Source: Nisaea sediminum (lineage in GTDB: Bacteria; Pseudomonadota; Alphaproteobacteria; Thalassobaculales; Thalassobaculaceae). From it: a stretch of DNA of 64,000 nucleotides. The first letter of the stretch is position 1. Each line of letters starts with the position of its first letter. The stretch covers positions 62,001 to 126,000 of the forward strand of contig NZ_JACZCQ010000009.1 in NCBI RefSeq assembly GCF_014904705.1. The letters run 5' to 3'. The notes below the pieces were generated by a model. It made no database searches, had not been told where the DNA came from, and worked only from the letters and a program-made list of their open reading frames with translations. Positions 39,250 through 47,962 of the stretch are shown one piece after another. The translations under genes and the position numbers were made by a program.

Positions 39250-39391
39250 TCTGGCTCTCCCTCGCTCCAAGCGTGCGCACCGTCGCGGGTTTCCCGGCGC
39301 GCTCTTTCAGAAATGATCCAACGCAACGGCAATTCAACAGTTTCTTTCAGCAATGCTGTGTTCGGCGAGCGGAGGCTGATAATCTCGCCGC

Positions 39392-39946
39392 ATGGACAAG
39401 CTCACGGAAAAGACGGTGGCCGGGCGTGCGCCTGAGCGGCTGGAAACGGATCGTCTCATCCTGCGCCGCTTCGAGGAGGCGGATCGCGCGGAAATGATCC
39501 GCTTCTACGGTGATCCCGAGGTCATGGCGATCCGGAAATACGGAGTGAGAGACCCGGAGGCGGCGAGCGCGGCCTTCGATGTTCTGATGCGGCACTGGGA
39601 GACCCACGGTTTCGGGCTCTATGCCGTCCTGGAGCGCGGCAGCGGCGCCTTCTGCGGGGAATGTGGTCTGCGCTACGTGGACGGCGGCATGGAGATCGAA
39701 ATCTCCTACGGGCTGTTTCTGCTCTTCCGCGGCAAGGGTTACGCGACGGAGGCGGCGACGGCGGCGCGCGATGTGGCCATGAAAGTGCTCGGCCTTCCCG
39801 ACCTCGTCGCCTTTTCGCGCGGCGACAACACGGTCTCTCACAAGGTGCTGGAGAAGCTCGGCATGGTGCTCGTCGAGCGCCGCGAGGTGCCGGCGCACGG
39901 TCACGGTGTTGTCAGGTATCTGCTCAAGCCCTCTTCAGGCTCTTGA
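39392..39946 (+). CDS. GNAT family acetyltransferase (RimJ/RimL-like)
   Basis: A 184-residue N-acetyltransferase. It opens with the RimJ/RimL-like LETDRLILRRFEEADRAEM, has the acetyl-CoA-binding stretch LFRGKGYATEAATAA (variant of RxxGxA/G) and ends with SHKVLEKLGMVLVE. Substrate is not predictable; protein N-termini or small amines are typical. The short 145-base upstream gap could hold its promoter. Confidence 0.82.
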   Translation: MDKLTEKTVAGRAPERLETDRLILRRFEEADRAEMIRFYGDPEVMAIRKYGVRDPEAASAAFDVLMRHWETHGFGLYAVLERGSGAFCGECGLRYVDGGMEIEISYGLFLLFRGKGYATEAATAARDVAMKVLGLPDLVAFSRGDNTVSHKVLEKLGMVLVERREVPAHGHGVVRYLLKPSSGS

Positions 39947-39976
39947 ACTCCCGGCGCGATCAGCTAAAACGGTCAA

Positions 39977-40201
39977 ATGTTCAGTCTGCAGAAAATTCTC
40001 GTTCTCTTCGCCGTTCTCGCGGCCATCTGGTACGGCTTCAAGTTGGTGACCCGGCTCGATCAGGCGCGCAAGCAGAAGCTGAAGGAAACGGCACGGAACG
40101 GCGGCTCGTCCGGTACAGCTCGGAACGAGGACGGCGTGGTCGACTTGGTTCAGAATCCGGACGGGACCTACGGCCAGAAGAACAAGGACCGAAACGCCTG
40201 A
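39977..40201 (+). CDS. Small single-pass membrane protein
   Basis: A 74-residue protein with one N-terminal membrane helix (residues 5-22) and a charged, polar cytosolic tail rich in Lys and Arg then Asn/Asp. No domain is recognised. It starts 30 bases after the acetyltransferase gene, so they may be cotranscribed; ribosome-binding signal weak. No function can be proposed. Confidence 0.6.
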   Translation: MFSLQKILVLFAVLAAIWYGFKLVTRLDQARKQKLKETARNGGSSGTARNEDGVVDLVQNPDGTYGQKNKDRNA

Positions 40202-40211
40202 AGGGCCGCGC

Positions 40212-40925
40212 TCAGCGCGTCCGTTTCTGCAGATTGCCCCGGATCTTCTCCAGCTTCAGCGTCAGGAAGGTCGAGAGCTGCGGGTTCTGATCCGCATTCT
40301 GCGAGACCGCGTTGAGGCATTGCAGCAGGTCGGCATTCATCTGCCGCATGAATGGATCGGAGATCTCGCTCTCGATCCAGGTGAGTGCCACGACACGGGA
40401 GCCTGAAGTGACCGGGTTGACCCGATGGATCGAGTTGGTGGCGTAGAGTATCGCGCCGCCCGCCGGCATCTTGAAACTCGGCGCGAAAGTCATGTCGCTG
40501 TCGATCACCAGTTCTCCCCCCTCGTAGCTTTCCGGGTCGGACAGGAAGATCGTCATGGAGAGGTCGGAGCGCAGTTCCTCCGTCGTCCCCTTGCTCATGA
40601 TGTTGTTATCCATGTGGTCGCCGTAGCCACCACCATTCTCGGTCTTCGAGACCAGGAACTTGCCGATCTTCGATGGTGCCGCGAGAAAGGTGAAGAGCAG
40701 AGATTCGCGGCGCTGGTAGTCGCGCAGGACCGTGGTGATCGCATCCGAGATAAGCACCCGCAGCTCGCTATCGCCCTCCAGCTCCAGGTTCCGCTTCTTC
40801 TTCTTGTCACGGCCTGCGGTCTTGCCGCCGTCGACCCACGTTTCGGGGGAGCCCGCAATGCGGTTGTTGATTTCCCGGACAAGCTCCGGCGGCAGCAGGT
40901 GGGGGATCGGATAGACGTAAGGCAT
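40212..40925 (-). CDS. PKHD-type Fe(II)/2-oxoglutarate hydroxylase (PiuC/YbiX-like)
   Basis: A 237-residue dioxygenase of the double-stranded beta-helix type. Iron ligands are in YGDHMDN (HxD) and NSIHRVNPV, with the 2-oxoglutarate-binding Arg in GSRVVALTW. The segment KIGKFLVSKTENGGGYGDH and EGGELVI match PiuC/YbiX proteins, which often lie beside iron-uptake receptors; no receptor is nearby here. Length is normal for the family. Substrate unknown. Confidence 0.88.
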   Translation of the reverse strand: MPYVYPIPHLLPPELVREINNRIAGSPETWVDGGKTAGRDKKKKRNLELEGDSELRVLISDAITTVLRDYQRRESLLFTFLAAPSKIGKFLVSKTENGGGYGDHMDNNIMSKGTTEELRSDLSMTIFLSDPESYEGGELVIDSDMTFAPSFKMPAGGAILYATNSIHRVNPVTSGSRVVALTWIESEISDPFMRQMNADLLQCLNAVSQNADQNPQLSTFLTLKLEKIRGNLQKRTR

Positions 40926-41110
40926 CGCAGGATCGCTCTCTCGGATTAAATGCGGAGGCCACCCTAACCGACAGTCCGGAACCGGGCCAGATCCATATGG
41001 ATGCTTCGCGAGAGACTTCGTGGTGGGAGCTGGCTCGCGGTTACATTATGGTGACTTCCCGGTTCTTGAAACCGGCGCCTCATGGCGGCCGGACAGTGAG
41101 TGGAATGGTC

Positions 41111-41797
41111 ATGACCCGCAAACGTCTAGCGAAGGACGGTCACAGTTCCCCGGCGGGGGAGCCGCGTGGCGAAACGGCGTATCTGAAGCTCAAGGAGGCC
41201 ATTCGCACCGGCGAACTGAAGCCCGGTCAGCGGGTGCGCGAGAATGAGATGGCGGAAAAGCTGGACGTCAGCCGCACGCCGGTGCGCGAGGCGTTCCGGC
41301 GTCTTGAGGCGGACGGGTTGCTCAGCTTTGCGCCTTACCGGGGCATGGTGATCTCGGAGCTCGATCACCAGGCGATCATGGAACTCTATTTCATGCGTGA
41401 GGTGCTGGAAGGCACGGCGGCGGGGCTTGCCGCGCGCCGTGCGTCGGAGGCGGAAGTCGCGATTCTGCAGGAACTCGTCTCGCTCGATCCCGGGAGCAAG
41501 GGCAAGCCATCCTCGGTGGCCGGACACAATCGCCGCTACCACAGCGCTCTCTATCACGCCGCTCATAACAGGTACCTGCTGAAGACCCTGAATGTGCTGC
41601 AGGACGCGATGGCGCTTCTCGGGCCAACGACCATGGAGGTCGAAGGCCGGGCGGAGGAGGCCAAGAAGGAGCACGCTGCCATCGTCGAGGCCATCGCGGC
41701 CAAGGATGCGGAGTTGGCCGAACGGCTCATGCGGCAGCATATCCGTGGCGCCCAGAAAGCGCGTCTGCATCTGCTCGCCAGCAGCGAGGTGGATTAG
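41111..41797 (+). CDS. GntR family transcriptional regulator (FCD domain)
   Basis: Regulator of 228 residues with an N-terminal winged HTH (GELKPGQRVRENEMAEKLDV, SRTPVREAFRRLEADG) and a C-terminal FCD domain with the metal-binding His pattern (NRRYHSALYHAAHN, HAAIVEAI). The frame extends another 114 bases upstream, but the ATG at 41111 begins the conserved region; 41105 is an equal alternative. It precedes the EamA transporter gene by about 115 bases on the same strand and may control it. Confidence 0.82.
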   Translation: MTRKRLAKDGHSSPAGEPRGETAYLKLKEAIRTGELKPGQRVRENEMAEKLDVSRTPVREAFRRLEADGLLSFAPYRGMVISELDHQAIMELYFMREVLEGTAAGLAARRASEAEVAILQELVSLDPGSKGKPSSVAGHNRRYHSALYHAAHNRYLLKTLNVLQDAMALLGPTTMEVEGRAEEAKKEHAAIVEAIAAKDAELAERLMRQHIRGAQKARLHLLASSEVD

Positions 41798-41913
41798 AAC
41801 CGTCCGGTCGGCCGGTCGTATTAGTGACTTCCGGTTGCGCGAAAGGCTGTTTTTATTTCCCGATTATGAAATAGTGGCGGGTAAGAAATCCTTATTCTTT
41901 CCAACAGGCAAAG

Positions 41914-42840
41914 ATGATCCGCGCCCTGTTCCGAGAAGTTCAGTCCCGCTTCCTCGCCATATCGCCCAACGTTCAGGGCATGATCTGGATCGCCCTCTCC
42001 GGGCTGGTCTTTTCCTGTTTCATGGCGATCGTGCGCTATGTCGGCGCGACGCTCGATCCGGTGCAGACCGGCTTTCTGCGTTACGCCTTCGCGCTTTTCT
42101 TCATGGCGCCGTTCTTTCTGAAGCTGAGGCCGTCGGACGTGCGCAACGCGAGGCTTCCGTTGCATGCCCTGCGCGGGTTCCTGCACGGTGGCGGCGTCCT
42201 GCTCTGGTTCTACGCCATGTCGCGCATGCCGCTCGCGGAAGTAACCGCCATGGGCTTTACGGCGCCGGTCTACACGACGCTTCTCGCCGCCCTCTTTCTC
42301 GGCGAGGCGATCCGGATCCGCCGCATCATCGCCATCGTGACCGGCCTGCTGGGCGCGTTGATCATCATTCGCCCGGGGTACGCCGTGGTCGATCCGGGGG
42401 CGATCGCGATGCTGATCGCGGCACCAGTCTTCGCCTGCGCCGACATTGTCGCGAAGAAACTGACCCTGACCGAAAGCGGGCCGGCGGTGGTCGCCTATCT
42501 CTCGGTCTTCGTCACGTTGTTTACGCTGGTCCCCGCGATCTATGTCTGGCGTTCGCCGACCTTCGAGGAACTGCTGCTGGTGGCCGCGACGGCCGGCCTC
42601 GCGACCCTCGGGCACCTGCTGATGACCCAGGGCTTCAAGGTCGCGGAGATGTCGGCGATCCAGCCGATCAAGTTCGTCCAACTGGTCTGGTCCGCGATCA
42701 TCGGCTTCGCGATCTTCGGCGAGATTCCGGAGATTTTCACCTGGATCGGCGCGGCGATCATCGTCGGTAGCGTGTCCTACATCGCGCACCGCGAAGCCGT
42801 GGCCAGGAGGCGGCGGCGTCAGGAGATTTCGTCTGGCTAG
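41914..42840 (+). CDS. EamA-type (DMT) transporter
   Basis: Ten-helix drug/metabolite transporter of 308 residues with two EamA repeats (about residues 18-150 and 165-295). Conserved segments include FLRYAFALFFMAPF and LAEVTAMGFTAPVYTTLLA. Substrate unknown; such proteins often export amino acids or take up small metabolites. It ends by sharing a CTAG with the stop of the convergent EamA gene (42837-42840). The two face each other end to end, an unusual pairing of relatives. Confidence 0.87.
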   Translation: MIRALFREVQSRFLAISPNVQGMIWIALSGLVFSCFMAIVRYVGATLDPVQTGFLRYAFALFFMAPFFLKLRPSDVRNARLPLHALRGFLHGGGVLLWFYAMSRMPLAEVTAMGFTAPVYTTLLAALFLGEAIRIRRIIAIVTGLLGALIIIRPGYAVVDPGAIAMLIAAPVFACADIVAKKLTLTESGPAVVAYLSVFVTLFTLVPAIYVWRSPTFEELLLVAATAGLATLGHLLMTQGFKVAEMSAIQPIKFVQLVWSAIIGFAIFGEIPEIFTWIGAAIIVGSVSYIAHREAVARRRRRQEISSG

Positions 42841-43712
42841 GTGCGGCGGAGCCTTGTCCGCGTGTTCCTTTGCTGCGCCAGGACGATGGCCGACAGAATG
42901 ATGGCGCCTCCGATCACCGTTTCCCGGGGCGGAACCTCTGCAAGGAAGAGGTAGGCCCAGATCGGTCCGAGCGGTGTTTCCAGAGCGCTGAGCAATCCCG
43001 CTTCGGCCGACGGCAGGAGCCTCGATCCTGCGGAAAGCGCGATCGCCGCCAGGATGAAGAGCAGCCCGAACGCCGCCATTGCCAGGATATTGCCAGGATC
43101 GGCCGAGAGCGGGTCACCGAAGGCGAGGGCGATCGGAACCAGCAGCAGCGAGGAAAGCGCCGTCGGGGTCGCGACGACGGTGTCCGGCCAGCGCCTGTAG
43201 ATCACCATTTCGATGGCGAGCGTGAAGGTCATCCACAAAGCGAGGAGGTCGCCGCCGAGCGTGCCGCCGCCGACCGAACCACCGACGATCAGAGCGACGC
43301 CGGCAAGGCTGGCGCAGCTTCCCGCAAGTGTCGCACCGCTGGGGCGCTCTCTTAATGTCGCCCATGCGATCGCCGCCGCGAGAAACGGCACGGCAGCGTA
43401 GATCAGGGCGACATTGGCGACGCTCGTCAGTTTGAAAGAGGCGATGAAGCAGGCCGAGCCGGTGACGCGGACAAGGGTCACGGCGAGGGCTGGCCGGGTG
43501 AAAGCGGCGATCTCGGCGCGGATACGTCCGGTCGCGACGAGGAAGCCGAAGATGAAGGCCGCCGCCGTCAGACCGCGCCAGAAGACGATGGTCCAGGCCT
43601 CTTCCGCGATGCCTTTCGCGAACAGACCGGCGGTACTGAACAGGAGAGCGGAAAGGATCACCAGGATCGTGCCGCGCAAATGCGGGGTTGATGGAATTGC
43701 GTCGGATTGCAT
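42837..43712 (-). CDS. EamA-type (DMT) transporter
   Basis: Second EamA/DMT permease, 291 residues from the ATG at 43712 (MQSDAIPS). The ten-helix profile includes LLFSTAGLFAKG, RVTGSACFIASF and PLGPIWAYLFLAEVPP, the typical last helices. An AGGAGG touches a GTG at 43760, but too closely to serve it, so the exact start is uncertain. It is divergent from the WYL regulator (43821) and may be its target. Confidence 0.85.
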   Translation of the reverse strand: MQSDAIPSTPHLRGTILVILSALLFSTAGLFAKGIAEEAWTIVFWRGLTAAAFIFGFLVATGRIRAEIAAFTRPALAVTLVRVTGSACFIASFKLTSVANVALIYAAVPFLAAAIAWATLRERPSGATLAGSCASLAGVALIVGGSVGGGTLGGDLLALWMTFTLAIEMVIYRRWPDTVVATPTALSSLLLVPIALAFGDPLSADPGNILAMAAFGLLFILAAIALSAGSRLLPSAEAGLLSALETPLGPIWAYLFLAEVPPRETVIGGAIILSAIVLAQQRNTRTRLRRT

Positions 43713-43820
43713 CGCGGCGGCCGGTACTGTGGGAACATGTCCGGTTGCAGATACACCCACCCTCCTGACATCGTGCTGTCAGCAGCGAGCTGTTAATTTT
43801 CAATAAGAAGAGAAGACTCA

Positions 43821-44528
43821 ATGCGGCCTACTGACAGATTGTTCGAAATCATCCAGATCCTCCGCGGCGGGCCGGGCCCGCATCGGGCGGCAGATCTTGC
43901 GGAGTCGCTCGAGGTCTCCGTCAGGACGATCTATCGGGACATTGCAGCCTTGCAGGCGATGCGGGTTCCGATCCTTGGGGAAGCGGGCATCGGCTACGTA
44001 TTGCGCCGGGGCTATGACCTGCCGCCGGTTAATTTCGATATTGAGGAGGCGGAGGCGATCTCGGTCGGGCTCGCGATGCTTGCGCGGACCGGGGATGCCG
44101 GCCTGCAAAGCGCCGCTGTGCGTGCCGCCCGCAAGCTTTCCGAGGCGACACCGCTCACCGACGCGCTGATGACCACCAGCTGGGGCGTTCCGGACCAGGC
44201 GTTGCTTTCGGATATCCGCGCTGCGATCCGGGACGAGCAGGCACTGGCGACCCTCTATGAGGGGATGGACGGCAGCCTCACACGCCGCACGATCCTGCCG
44301 ATCGCGCTGATCTACTACGCGGAGGTCACCGTGCTCGCCGCCTGGTGCCGGCTGCGCGGAGACTTCCGGCACTTCCGGCCCGACCGGATACACGAATGCC
44401 GTCCTGCCGGCGAAAGCTTTGCGGGCGAGGGGGCGCCGCTCCGCCGGAAATGGGAGGCGGCCAGGCAGGCGGACCCCGCCGCAGGCCGCCTCGCAGGTCA
44501 GAGATCGAATTCGACGAAGACGGGGTAA
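43821..44528 (+). CDS. HTH-WYL family transcriptional regulator (YafY-like)
   Basis: A 235-residue regulator with a DeoR-type HTH at the start (RAADLAESLEVSVRTIYRDI) and a WYL-type ligand-binding domain (residues 140-215, RRTILPIALIYYAEVTVLAAW). WYL regulators commonly respond to nucleic acid-related or other ligands. The C-terminus is a basic, low-complexity extension that overlaps the end of the convergent EEP gene by 31 bases. Divergent from the EamA transporter at 43712. Confidence 0.82.
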   Translation: MRPTDRLFEIIQILRGGPGPHRAADLAESLEVSVRTIYRDIAALQAMRVPILGEAGIGYVLRRGYDLPPVNFDIEEAEAISVGLAMLARTGDAGLQSAAVRAARKLSEATPLTDALMTTSWGVPDQALLSDIRAAIRDEQALATLYEGMDGSLTRRTILPIALIYYAEVTVLAAWCRLRGDFRHFRPDRIHECRPAGESFAGEGAPLRRKWEAARQADPAAGRLAGQRSNSTKTG

Positions 44529-45385
44529 TGGTCCGAGACGTCGATGTCGGTCCCGACACGGCTGCCCTTCACCTTCGGCGCGAGGTCGTCTGTCACCAGA
44601 ACATGGTCGATCTTGAAGTCGCCGTCCCTGTTGTAGAGCGTCGAGACACCTTCCTCTTCGTGCCCCGAGGCGACCCATGTATCGACCAGCTGGTCGTAGT
44701 GCCGGGTCCGGCCGCGCTTGTGGTGCGGTTCGCCGCAGAGATAGGCGTATTCCTCCGAGGTCGGGCGGCAGTTGAAATCGCCGGCGAGGATCGCGCTCCG
44801 CGGAGCGGGCGCGAAGGCGAGGCCTTCGGTCCAGTCGAAGGCGGATTCCGGCGGCAGCGGGTGCGGCGCGTCGATCGGGGCGCCTTCGTAGGGCGCGCGG
44901 AAGATGTACTCGCGCAGCGCCTCGACCTGCGGCATGCGGTGGGACGGCGCCTGATGGCCGAGATGGGTGCTGTAGACCCGGATCGGGCCGCCGGGCAGCT
45001 CCACGATGGCCTCTACCGCGCAGCGCTGCAGGTCGAACACGCCGGGAGACGGCTTCTTCCTCAGATGCAGGGTGCGGGAAGCGGAGATCGGCCACCGGCT
45101 CGCCACCATGTTGCCGAAGGTGCGGCGGCGGTTCACCACCTTGCCGCTGTCGTCCCGCGTGCTGCCGTCGACATCGAAGGTCGAGCCGAAGACGTAAAAA
45201 TAGTTCAGCCGTCCGGCGAGGGTCGCCGCCTGGTCCTCGAATTCGTCGCGCGGCCAGCCCTGCACGACCTCCTGGAAACAGATGATATCGGCTTCGGCGA
45301 CCGCGTCGGCGATGCGCAATGTGTCGAACTTCCCGTCCTGACCGAGGCCGAACTGGATGTTGTAGGTGGCGAAGGTGAGTGTCAT
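44498..45385 (-). CDS. Endonuclease/exonuclease/phosphatase family hydrolase
   Basis: A 295-residue metal-dependent hydrolase of the EEP (DNase I-like) fold. Motifs in order: ATYNIQFG, CFQEVVQG, STHLGHQ, GDFNCRP, and the terminal DHVLVTDD and DVSDHYPVFVEF. Members cleave nucleic acid, phospholipid or phosphoesters; no signal peptide, so cytosolic. GGGA six bases upstream of the ATG at 45385 is a modest ribosome-binding site. Substrate unknown. Confidence 0.87.
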   Translation of the reverse strand: MTLTFATYNIQFGLGQDGKFDTLRIADAVAEADIICFQEVVQGWPRDEFEDQAATLAGRLNYFYVFGSTFDVDGSTRDDSGKVVNRRRTFGNMVASRWPISASRTLHLRKKPSPGVFDLQRCAVEAIVELPGGPIRVYSTHLGHQAPSHRMPQVEALREYIFRAPYEGAPIDAPHPLPPESAFDWTEGLAFAPAPRSAILAGDFNCRPTSEEYAYLCGEPHHKRGRTRHYDQLVDTWVASGHEEEGVSTLYNRDGDFKIDHVLVTDDLAPKVKGSRVGTDIDVSDHYPVFVEFDL

Positions 45386-45460
45386 GGCTGTCCCGGAAGC
45401 TGGGCGATGGAGGGAAGCGCACGCTATCCGATTCCGGTGACAGAACGGTGACGTTGCAGG

Positions 45461-45946
45461 CTACCGGTTATGTGCCTGACTTGCGGTTCGGTTCCGGACA
45501 ATCATGCCGTGCTTCTCTTCCCCGTCGAAGCCGACCTTCTCGTAGAAACCGCGTGCCTCGGCGGAGCGGCCGGTGAGCAGCATCACCTTGTAGGCGTCGG
45601 CTCCCCAGGCCGCGGCAATGATCGCTTCCAGCACGCCGCGCGCGAGACCACGGTTTCTGTAGTCGCCCAGTGTCACGACATTCTCGACGAGCACATAGGG
45701 GCGCCCACCATAGGTCATGTTCGGCAGTAAATGGGACGTGGCCATGGAGACGATCCGGCCATCCAGCTCAGCGCCGTAGATCGCCGTGCCCGGCAGACCG
45801 AGGATCTGGGAAAAGCGCTCCCTCCCGAAATCGCCTTCGGCGACCGTCCGTTTGCTCGACATCGCGCGATAGAGCGCGACCGCGTCGTCGAAGTCCTCCG
45901 GCACCAGCGCCCGGTATAAGACGCCTGTGGTGCCGGTTCCGCTCAT
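45461..45946 (-). CDS. GNAT family acetyltransferase
   Basis: A 161-residue N-acetyltransferase with the acetyl-CoA loop YRNRGLARGVLEAI and the final ARGFYEKVGFDGEEKHGM. Start ATG at 45946 (MSGTGTT) lies just 10 bases after the dppF-like stop codon region on the same strand, so it may be the last gene of the peptide transporter operon. If so it may modify imported amino acids or peptides; this is inference. Confidence 0.8.
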   Translation of the reverse strand: MSGTGTTGVLYRALVPEDFDDAVALYRAMSSKRTVAEGDFGRERFSQILGLPGTAIYGAELDGRIVSMATSHLLPNMTYGGRPYVLVENVVTLGDYRNRGLARGVLEAIIAAAWGADAYKVMLLTGRSAEARGFYEKVGFDGEEKHGMIVRNRTASQAHNR

Positions 45947-45956
45947 CGTCCCGGGC

Positions 45957-46925
45957 TCAGGCGTATAGGTGGCACTCGACCTTGCCGTCGGCATCCTGGA
46001 TCACCGGCGGTTTGGTCTGGGAGCACGGTCCGAAGGCCTTCACGCAGCGCGGATGGAAGGTGCAGCCGCTCGGCGGGTTGATCGGGTTCGGGAAGGCGAT
46101 GCCGAGGCCGCTGTCCGGAACGCCGAGACCGGGCTCCGGCGTCAGCACGGAGCCGAGCAGGGCCTCGGTATAGGGATGCCGCGCCTTTTCGAACAGGGCC
46201 GCGGTGTCCGTTTCCTCGACGATGCGGCCGAGATACATCACCGCCACCTTGGTCGCGATATGCTCGACCACTGCCAGGTTGTGACTGATCAACACGTAGG
46301 TCAGGCCCAGTTCCTCGCGGAGATCCATCAGAAGGTTCAGGATCTGCGACTGGACCGAAACGTCGAGCGCGGAGGTCGGCTCGTCGCAAATGACGATTTC
46401 CGGCTTCATGATCAGCGCCCGGGCAATGGCGACGCGCTGGCGCTGGCCGCCGGAAAGCTGATTCGGATAGCTGTCATAGACGCGGCGCGGCAGACCGACG
46501 ATATCGAGGATATCCTCGACCGACTTGCGCCAGCTCGACGGGGCACCGACCTTGTGCACGCGCAGCGGCAGGGAGACGATGGAGCCGATGGTCTTGCGCG
46601 GGTTCAGCGAGGAATAGGGATCCTGGAAGATCGGCTGGATCCGGCGCGCGATCGCGGTCCGGCTGCCGCCCTGATAGGCGGGCTCGCCGTCGATGAAGAT
46701 CTCGCCCGAGGTCGGCGGCTCGAGACCGAGCAGCATTTTCGCCAGCGTGGACTTGCCGCAACCGGATTCGCCGACGAGGCCGAGCACGTCGCCCTTCTCG
46801 ATCTTGATCGAAATGCCGTTGACCGCGTGCAGCGGCTGTTTCGGGCTGAAGATGCCCCGGCGGATCATGAAGGTCTTGGTGACGTCCCGCATTTCGAGGA
46901 CGGGAGGGACGGTCGCTCCGGTCAT
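45957..46925 (-). CDS. Dipeptide/oligopeptide ABC transporter ATPase (DppF/OppF type)
   Basis: ATP-binding subunit of 322 residues. Walker A GESGCGKST, signature LSGGQRQRVAIARAL, Walker B IVICDEPTSALD, and the C-terminal oligopeptide-transporter tail CTFHPRCVKAFGPCSQTKP with Cys residues that may bind an Fe-S cluster. Overlaps the preceding ATPase gene by four bases. Works with the DppD-type partner, two permeases and a binding protein encoded upstream; gene order is binding protein, B, C, D, F. Confidence 0.93.
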   Translation of the reverse strand: MTGATVPPVLEMRDVTKTFMIRRGIFSPKQPLHAVNGISIKIEKGDVLGLVGESGCGKSTLAKMLLGLEPPTSGEIFIDGEPAYQGGSRTAIARRIQPIFQDPYSSLNPRKTIGSIVSLPLRVHKVGAPSSWRKSVEDILDIVGLPRRVYDSYPNQLSGGQRQRVAIARALIMKPEIVICDEPTSALDVSVQSQILNLLMDLREELGLTYVLISHNLAVVEHIATKVAVMYLGRIVEETDTAALFEKARHPYTEALLGSVLTPEPGLGVPDSGLGIAFPNPINPPSGCTFHPRCVKAFGPCSQTKPPVIQDADGKVECHLYA

Positions 46926-47926
46926 GCGGATACAAGCTCCTTGGCATTGGCTTCACAGGTCGCGACGTCGAGGGTGCAGCGGTAGCCGCGCCCCGGCGCG
47001 AGGGTGTGGTACGGATCGGTTGTGTCGCAGGCGTCATGCGCAAAGGCACAGCGGTTGCGGAAGCTGCAGCCCTTGATGTCGCCGATCAGGGTGGGAACGA
47101 TCCCCGGAATGGAACCGAGACGCGAGCCGCGGGCGGTCTTGCCCGGTACCGGGATGCAGTTGATCAGGCCCTGGGTATAGGGATGCAGCGGCTTGTTGAA
47201 GATCTCGGTGACGGTTCCGGCCTCGACGATCTTGCCGGCATACATGACCGCGACCTTGTCCGCGACCCGGGCAACGACGCCGAGATCGTGGGTGATCAGG
47301 ATCAGGGCCGAGTTGAACTCCTTCCGGAGCTCCGCCAGCAGATGGAGAATCTGCGCCTGGATGGTGACGTCGAGCGCCGTCGTCGGCTCGTCCGCGATGA
47401 TCAGTTCCGGATCGCACATCAGCGCCATCGCGATCATGACGCGCTGGCGCAGACCGCCCGAAAGCTGGTGCGGATACTGCGAGAGACGGCTGGCGGCGGC
47501 GGTGATGCCGACCCGTTCCAGGAGATAGATCGCCCGCTCGCGGGCTTCCTTGTCGCTCGCTCTCTTGTGCCGGACATAGGGTTCCATCAGCTGATTGCCG
47601 ATGGTGTAGGCCGGGTTGAGCGAGGTCATCGGCTCCTGGAAGATCATCGCCATCCGGTTGCCGCGGATCGACGCCAGTTCCTTTTCCTTCATACGGAGCA
47701 GATCCGTGCCGGCGAATTCCATCTTGTCGGCGGCAATCTTCGCCCGCTTGGGCAGCAGCCCCATGATGGAGAGCGAGGTCAGGGACTTGCCGCAACCTGA
47801 CTCGCCGACGATGCAGAGTGTCTCGCCCTTGTCGACGGAGAAATCGATGCCGCGGACGGCATGCAGGTCACCGGCCGCGACCGGAATATCGACTGTGAGG
47901 CCTTTGACTTCGAGAACGGCTGACAC
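46922..47926 (-). CDS. Dipeptide/oligopeptide ABC transporter ATPase (DppD/OppD type)
   Basis: ATP-binding subunit of 334 residues. Walker A GESGCGKSL, signature LSGGLRQRVMIAMAL, Walker B LIIADEPTTALD, and the peptide-transporter C-terminal extension with CSFRNRCAFAHDAC. GTG start with GGAG seven bases upstream. Coupled to the DppF-type gene by a four-base overlap; together they form the heterodimeric motor of the permease. Confidence 0.93.
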   Translation of the reverse strand: MSAVLEVKGLTVDIPVAAGDLHAVRGIDFSVDKGETLCIVGESGCGKSLTSLSIMGLLPKRAKIAADKMEFAGTDLLRMKEKELASIRGNRMAMIFQEPMTSLNPAYTIGNQLMEPYVRHKRASDKEARERAIYLLERVGITAAASRLSQYPHQLSGGLRQRVMIAMALMCDPELIIADEPTTALDVTIQAQILHLLAELRKEFNSALILITHDLGVVARVADKVAVMYAGKIVEAGTVTEIFNKPLHPYTQGLINCIPVPGKTARGSRLGSIPGIVPTLIGDIKGCSFRNRCAFAHDACDTTDPYHTLAPGRGYRCTLDVATCEANAKELVSA

Positions 47927-47962
47927 GTTAGGCTCCAGTTCCGGAATTCGTCGGGTGATGCA

